The notes beneath the pieces were generated by a model. The model was not told where the DNA came from. It was given only the letters and a program-made list of their open reading frames with translations, and ran no database searches. DNA of 37,777 nt, taken from an uncultured SAR116 cluster alpha proteobacterium. GTDB lineage: Bacteria; Pseudomonadota; Alphaproteobacteria; Puniceispirillales; Marisalimonadaceae. Location: the NCBI GenBank assembly GCA_902578805.1, contig CACHEH010000011.1, positions 1-37,777 on the forward strand. Direction: 5' to 3'. A program made the translations under genes and the position numbers. This document shows positions 34,028 through 37,777 of the stretch, piece after piece (position 1 is the stretch's first letter; the number at the start of each line of letters is the position of its first letter).

Positions 34028-35059
34028 GTGATAACAAACTCAATAAGCGACCTTTTTAATAAAGTTAACTCTCGTACTCCAATATGGTTTTTGCGACAAG
34101 CTGGAAGACATATACCTGAGTATTTTGAAATAAGAAATAAAGAGAAAGATTTTATTAGTTTTTGTTTAAATGAAGAATTAGTTGTTCAAAGTACAAAATT
34201 ACCTTTGAAATATTATGACCTTGATGCTGCAATTGTTTTTTCTGACATATTAATGGTACCTTGGGCAATGGATAGAAATGTCAGATTCTGTAAAAATTTT
34301 GGTCCATTGTTAGATCCTATGATACCGGGTGAAACCATAATTAAAAAAAACATATCTATTCAACAAAAGCTTGAACCATTAAAGAAATCAGTATTGAGAT
34401 TAAGAAATGACTTACCAATATCTAAAAGTTTGATAGGTTTCGCAGGTGCTCCATGGACATTAGCTTGTTATATGATTGAAGGAAAAGGAAGTAAGGATTT
34501 TGTTAATACTAGAAAAGCATTATGGAGTTTTAGTAATTGGTTTATGGAACTCATAGAAACGTTAAGTTTTTATGTTGCCGAAAAACTTGAAATTCAAGCA
34601 AAAGCTGGTGCAGATCTACTTATGATATTTGATACTTGGTCTCATATGATACCAAATAGTTTTTTTGAAGAATGTGCTATTAGTCCTATTGCAAACATAG
34701 TTCAAACTTTAAGATCGAAAAATATAAACGTTCCAATTATTGGCTTCCCGTTTAAAGCTGGTTCCTCTATTATAAAATACTCTTACGAGACTAATATAGA
34801 TTGCATAGCGTTAGATTGGACAGTAGATTTAAATTGGGCCAATACATACATTAATAAAAAAATAGTTATACAAGGTAATCTTGATCCGGCATCTTTAATA
34901 CCAAAAAACAGCATCTATCTCAAAAAAAATGTTTTATCAATTTTAGAAATTATGAAAGATAGAAGATTAATTTTTAATGTAGGACACGGACTAACTCCAG
35001 ACTGTAAAATAGATAATGTTAAATCTGTTATAGATATTGTCAGGGATTACAAGGGGTAA
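34028..35059 (+). CDS. hemE: Uroporphyrinogen decarboxylase
   Basis: A 343-residue TIM-barrel enzyme that decarboxylates the four acetate groups of uroporphyrinogen III to give coproporphyrinogen III. Hallmarks are WFLRQAGRHIPEY at 20-32 and catalytic Asp73 in IVFSDILMVPWAMD. GFAGAPWTLACYMIEG and the late VGHGLTPD segment also match. The start is GTG at 34028, after a T-run, with no evident ribosome binding site. It is the first gene on the right side of the proposed origin and is followed closely by hemJ, so two heme steps are paired. Confidence 0.96.
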   Translation: MITNSISDLFNKVNSRTPIWFLRQAGRHIPEYFEIRNKEKDFISFCLNEELVVQSTKLPLKYYDLDAAIVFSDILMVPWAMDRNVRFCKNFGPLLDPMIPGETIIKKNISIQQKLEPLKKSVLRLRNDLPISKSLIGFAGAPWTLACYMIEGKGSKDFVNTRKALWSFSNWFMELIETLSFYVAEKLEIQAKAGADLLMIFDTWSHMIPNSFFEECAISPIANIVQTLRSKNINVPIIGFPFKAGSSIIKYSYETNIDCIALDWTVDLNWANTYINKKIVIQGNLDPASLIPKNSIYLKKNVLSILEIMKDRRLIFNVGHGLTPDCKIDNVKSVIDIVRDYKG

Positions 35060-35068
35060 TGTTATCAA

Positions 35069-35509
35069 TTGTATTATGATATAATCAAATCAATTCATCT
35101 TATTTCAATCATATCTTGGATGGTTGGCTTATTGTATTTACCAAGACTTTATGTGTATCATAATGATACTAACCATATGAGTGAAATGGATAATACTTTT
35201 TTATTGATGGAGTATCGCCTTTTAAATTATATAATGGTACCGGCACTAATTGTTACATATGTATTCGGTTTTATTTTATTGCACAGTAATATTTTTTATT
35301 TAAGCGAACAATTTTTTTTATTAAAATTATTATTAGTTTTGTGCTTAACTATTTTTCATTTCTACTTATCTATTCTTTACAAAGATTTTAAAAAAGGGTA
35401 TAGAATCAGAACAACTAAATTTTACAGAATAATTAATGAAATTCCGACTATACTGATGATATTAATTATATTATTAATAATTGTTCAGCCTAATTTCCAA
35501 TCAAGTTAA
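35069..35509 (+). CDS. hemJ: Protoporphyrinogen IX oxidase HemJ
   Basis: A 146-residue integral membrane protein with four hydrophobic segments. It matches HemJ (UPF0093): IKSIHLISIISWMVGLLYLPRLYVYH, EYRLLNYIMVPALIVTYVFG, FFLLKLLLVLCLTIFHFYLS and the C-terminal FYRIINEIPTILMILIILLIIVQP. The conserved His10 and the RLxVYH His are present. HemJ oxidises protoporphyrinogen IX to protoporphyrin IX in bacteria lacking HemG and HemY. The start is TTG at 35069, with AAGGGG 12 bases upstream (overlapping the hemE end); no in-frame ATG lies nearby. Confidence 0.93.
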   Translation: MYYDIIKSIHLISIISWMVGLLYLPRLYVYHNDTNHMSEMDNTFLLMEYRLLNYIMVPALIVTYVFGFILLHSNIFYLSEQFFLLKLLLVLCLTIFHFYLSILYKDFKKGYRIRTTKFYRIINEIPTILMILIILLIIVQPNFQSS

Positions 35510-35533
35510 AATTCATACCTCAACGAGATATAA

Positions 35534-36793
35534 ATGCACTTAAAAGATCTTAAAGCAAAAAATCCATCAGATCTATTAACATATGCTGAGAGTTTAGATA
35601 TAGAAAATGCAAGCACACTTAGAAAACAGGATATGATGTTTGCTTGTTTAAAAAAACTTGCAGATAATGGTATAGCAATATATGGAGATGGTGTTTTAGA
35701 GGTACTATCTGATGGTTTTGGCTTTTTAAGATCTCCAGAGTCTAACTATCTTGCCGGACCCGACGATATTTACATTTCACCCAATCAAGTAAGAAAATTT
35801 GGTCTTAGAACTGGTGATACTGTAGAAGGACAAATTAGAGCTCCAAAAGAAGGTGAGAGATACTTTGCTTTACTTAAAGTTGAAAATATAAACTTTGAGT
35901 CTCCAGACTCAGTACGCCATAGAATAAACTTTGATAACTTGACACCTTTATACCCCCAAGCCAAGATTAATTTTGAAACTGAGTTTGATCCAAATAACAA
36001 AGATATAACAACAAGAGTTGTAGAAATGGTCGCTCCTATGGGAAAGGGACAACGTGGTTTAATTGTTGCGCCTCCTAGAACAGGAAAGACAATGATGCTA
36101 CAATCAATAGCTCAAGCTATATCCAAAAATCATCCTGAAATATATTTAATCGTTTTATTAATTGATGAAAGGCCTGAAGAAGTTACAGATATGCAGAGAT
36201 CGGTCAATGGTGAAGTAATAAGTTCTACTTTTGACGAACCAGCGTCAAGACATGTCCAAGTAACTGATATGGTTATTGAAAAATCAAAAAGACTTGTAGA
36301 ACATAAAAGAGATGTTGTTATTTTATTAGATTCAATTACAAGATTAGCAAGAGCATACAACACAGTTATACCATCTAGTGGCAAAGTGTTAACTGGTGGC
36401 GTAGATGCAAATGCATTGCAGAGACCAAAAAGATTCTTTGGAGCAGCAAGAAATATTGAAGATGGCGGCTCTTTGACTATTATCGCCACAGCCTTAGTTG
36501 AAACAGGCTCTAGAATGGATGAAGTAATATTTGAAGAATTTAAAGGTACTGGAAACAGTGAAGTGATTCTTGATAGAAAATTATCAGATAAAAGAACTTT
36601 TCCAGCAATTGACGTTACTAAGTCAGGGACAAGAAAAGAAGAGCTCTTGGTTGAAAAAGACACGCTATCAAGAATGTGGGTGTTAAGAAGAATCTTGATG
36701 CAAATGGGACCCGTAGATGCAATGGACTTTCTTGCAGACAAACTTAAACAAAGTAAATCTAATGAAGATTTTTTCAGAGCAATGAACAAATAA
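35534..36793 (+). CDS. rho: Transcription termination factor Rho
   Basis: A 419-residue hexameric RNA helicase. The N-terminal Rho domain has the RNP1-like [13 protein letters not shown] at 61-73. The P-loop is APPRTGKT at 179-186, followed by [13 protein letters not shown], the Q-loop/R-loop region [22 protein letters not shown] and the conserved C-terminal RKEELL and [13 protein letters not shown]. Length is that of standard proteobacterial Rho (about 419). Its stop codon lies inside the 28-bp palindrome that contains parS. Confidence 0.98.
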   Translation: MHLKDLKAKNPSDLLTYAESLDIENASTLRKQDMMFACLKKLADNGIAIYGDGVLEVLSDGFGFLRSPESNYLAGPDDIYISPNQVRKFGLRTGDTVEGQIRAPKEGERYFALLKVENINFESPDSVRHRINFDNLTPLYPQAKINFETEFDPNNKDITTRVVEMVAPMGKGQRGLIVAPPRTGKTMMLQSIAQAISKNHPEIYLIVLLIDERPEEVTDMQRSVNGEVISSTFDEPASRHVQVTDMVIEKSKRLVEHKRDVVILLDSITRLARAYNTVIPSSGKVLTGGVDANALQRPKRFFGAARNIEDGGSLTIIATALVETGSRMDEVIFEEFKGTGNSEVILDRKLSDKRTFPAIDVTKSGTRKEELLVEKDTLSRMWVLRRILMQMGPVDAMDFLADKLKQSKSNEDFFRAMNK

Positions 36794-36817
36794 GATGTTT
36801 CACGTGAAACATCTTAT
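36790..36817. promoter_or_regulatory. parS: parS centromere site within a 28-bp perfect palindrome
   Basis: TGTTTCACGTGAAACA at 36796-36811 is identical to the chromosomal parS consensus bound by ParB proteins (TGTTNCACGTGAAACA). Symmetry continues six bases further each way, so 36790-36817 is a perfect 28-bp inverted repeat (14-bp arms, no spacer). It lies in the 42-bp rho-mnmE gap and takes in the rho stop codon. No T-run follows (AATAAAAAG), so a role as an intrinsic terminator is less likely. The parA and parB genes, often near gidA/gidB after mnmE, would be outside the window. Confidence 0.88.
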
Positions 36818-36835
36818 AATAAAAAGAATTTAAAA

Positions 36836-37777
36836 TTGGACACGATTTTTTCCTCAGCATCTGGCTCTCAAAAAAGCGCAATTAAGATTATAAGGATTTC
36901 TGGAAGTAAAATAGGTATTTTACCAAAAATATTTTCATTTAAACCAACACGACCAAGAATCGCTTCATTACGAAAGATTTATGACTTAGACAATAACATT
37001 ATAGACAACGCACTTATCATTTATTTTCCTGGACCTAATACAGTCACCGGTGAAGATGTTATGGAAATTCATTTTCATGGAAGCACTTTAATTGAAAAAA
37101 AAATATATGATGTTTTAACCAACATTAAAGATGCCCGATTAGCTCGCAAGGGTGAGTTTACAAGAAGAGCTTTTTTGAATGGTATTTTAGATCTTACACA
37201 AGCAGAAGGTTTAAATGATTTAATAAATTCCGAGACAGAAAGTCAGTTTAAGTTATCTATGTCTCAATATGAAGGCGCATTATCAAAAAAAATACAAACA
37301 TGGAGAATTGACATTGTTCGTCTTTTATCGAATTTGGAAGCATTAATTGATTTTTCAGATGAGGAGCTTCCAAAAAAACTTGAAGGAGAATTTAAATCTA
37401 AAGCTAAAAAAACATTAGATGAAATGAAGAAATCTATCAAAAACAGCAATTATGGAGAAAGAATAAGAAATGGTTTCTTAATAACACTTATAGGACGACC
37501 AAACGTAGGAAAAAGTTCTCTTATTAATTATTTGTCAGAAAAAAAAGTTGCGATTGTGACAAGTGAAGCAGGGACGACAAGAGACATTCTAGAAGTAATT
37601 ATGGATTTTGAGGGTTATCCTGTTATATTAAATGATACTGCGGGCATAAGAAACGCCAACTCAGAAGTAGAAAAAATTGGAATTGAAAGAGCTCTAGAAA
37701 AAGCAAAAATGTCAGATATAATTCTTGTTCTATCAGATAACGAAGATTTCTCTTATCCAAAATTACAAACAAGAGGT
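36836..37777 (+). CDS. mnmE: tRNA modification GTPase MnmE (TrmE), 3' end cut off by window
   Basis: 314 codons remain open to the window edge. The N-terminal folate-binding domain (1-115) begins DTIFSSASGSQKSAIKIIRISG and has PNTVTGEDVMEIHFHG at 67-82. The helical domain follows (GEFTRRAFLNGILDLTQAEGLNDLI). The inserted G domain shows G1 GRPNVGKS at 220-227, G2 TTRD at 247-250 and G3 DTAG at 267-270. MnmE with MnmG (GidA) modifies wobble U34 of certain tRNAs. The start is TTG at 36836; no ATG lies in frame after the upstream stop at 36791. The ribosome binding site is weak (AAGAA). The missing part would include G4 and the C-terminal CIGK motif. Confidence 0.95.
   Translation, partial: MDTIFSSASGSQKSAIKIIRISGSKIGILPKIFSFKPTRPRIASLRKIYDLDNNIIDNALIIYFPGPNTVTGEDVMEIHFHGSTLIEKKIYDVLTNIKDARLARKGEFTRRAFLNGILDLTQAEGLNDLINSETESQFKLSMSQYEGALSKKIQTWRIDIVRLLSNLEALIDFSDEELPKKLEGEFKSKAKKTLDEMKKSIKNSNYGERIRNGFLITLIGRPNVGKSSLINYLSEKKVAIVTSEAGTTRDILEVIMDFEGYPVILNDTAGIRNANSEVEKIGIERALEKAKMSDIILVLSDNEDFSYPKLQTRG

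Noticed and set aside
36130-36789. 219-codon open frame antisense to rho
   Set aside because: It mirrors the rho coding frame, has a Ser/Leu-rich composition with no recognisable domain, and rho is beyond doubt.

Overview
This 37.8 kb window is AT-rich, tightly packed bacterial chromosome. Gene content and order point to an alphaproteobacterium with a small, streamlined genome, probably free-living and perhaps of a marine AT-rich lineage. Evidence includes the blocks mutS-glnD-murJ-trpS-nfu, grpE/rph-rdgB-hemW, timA-smr-hisBHAFE and coaE-dnaQ-secB, with hemE-hemJ-rho-mnmE alongside. Nfu is of the mitochondrial/alphaproteobacterial type, HemJ stands in as the protoporphyrinogen oxidase, and MaeB carries a PTA domain. 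I cannot name the genus. No tRNA, rRNA, IS element, prophage, CRISPR array or toxin-antitoxin pair is visible. No gene-free stretch exceeds 300 bases; the longest (33769-34027, 259 bp) is the likely replication origin.

Left part (1-11.4 kb, mostly minus strand): the end-truncated tsaB, then a convergent pair of envelope genes (a secreted NodB-type deacetylase and a Bax-like glucosaminidase). These are followed by the leftward run mutS-glnD-murJ-trpS-nfu (mismatch repair, nitrogen signalling, lipid II flippase, Trp-tRNA synthetase, Fe-S delivery). Centre-left (11.5-20 kb): maeB, a PfkB-type kinase, a small lipoprotein, dapB and the chaperone group grpE-dnaK-dnaJ. A convincing sigma-32-type promoter sits before dnaK, and no hrcA lies beside grpE.

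Centre (20-26.7 kb): rph-rdgB-hemW; an LpoA/LppC-type lipoprotein divergent from rsmI; a DolP-like double-BON lipoprotein; gshB. Then (26.7-31.9 kb) a leftward operon of timA, smr, hisB, hisH, a GNAT acetyltransferase, hisA, hisF, hisE and a HIT protein, with overlapping or nearly touching ends.

Right part (32-37.8 kb): secB, dnaQ and coaE. Next is an intergenic region with four clustered DnaA boxes beside a T-rich unwinding-type stretch. The rightward genes hemE, hemJ, rho and mnmE (truncated) follow. An exact ParB-binding parS palindrome lies between rho and mnmE. Genes point mainly away from the intergenic region on both sides, as expected for leading strands leaving an origin. The oriC-parS pair is the main discovery-type signal; the rest is core metabolism and housekeeping, notable mostly for compaction (overlapping genes, several TTG starts, missing customary neighbours).
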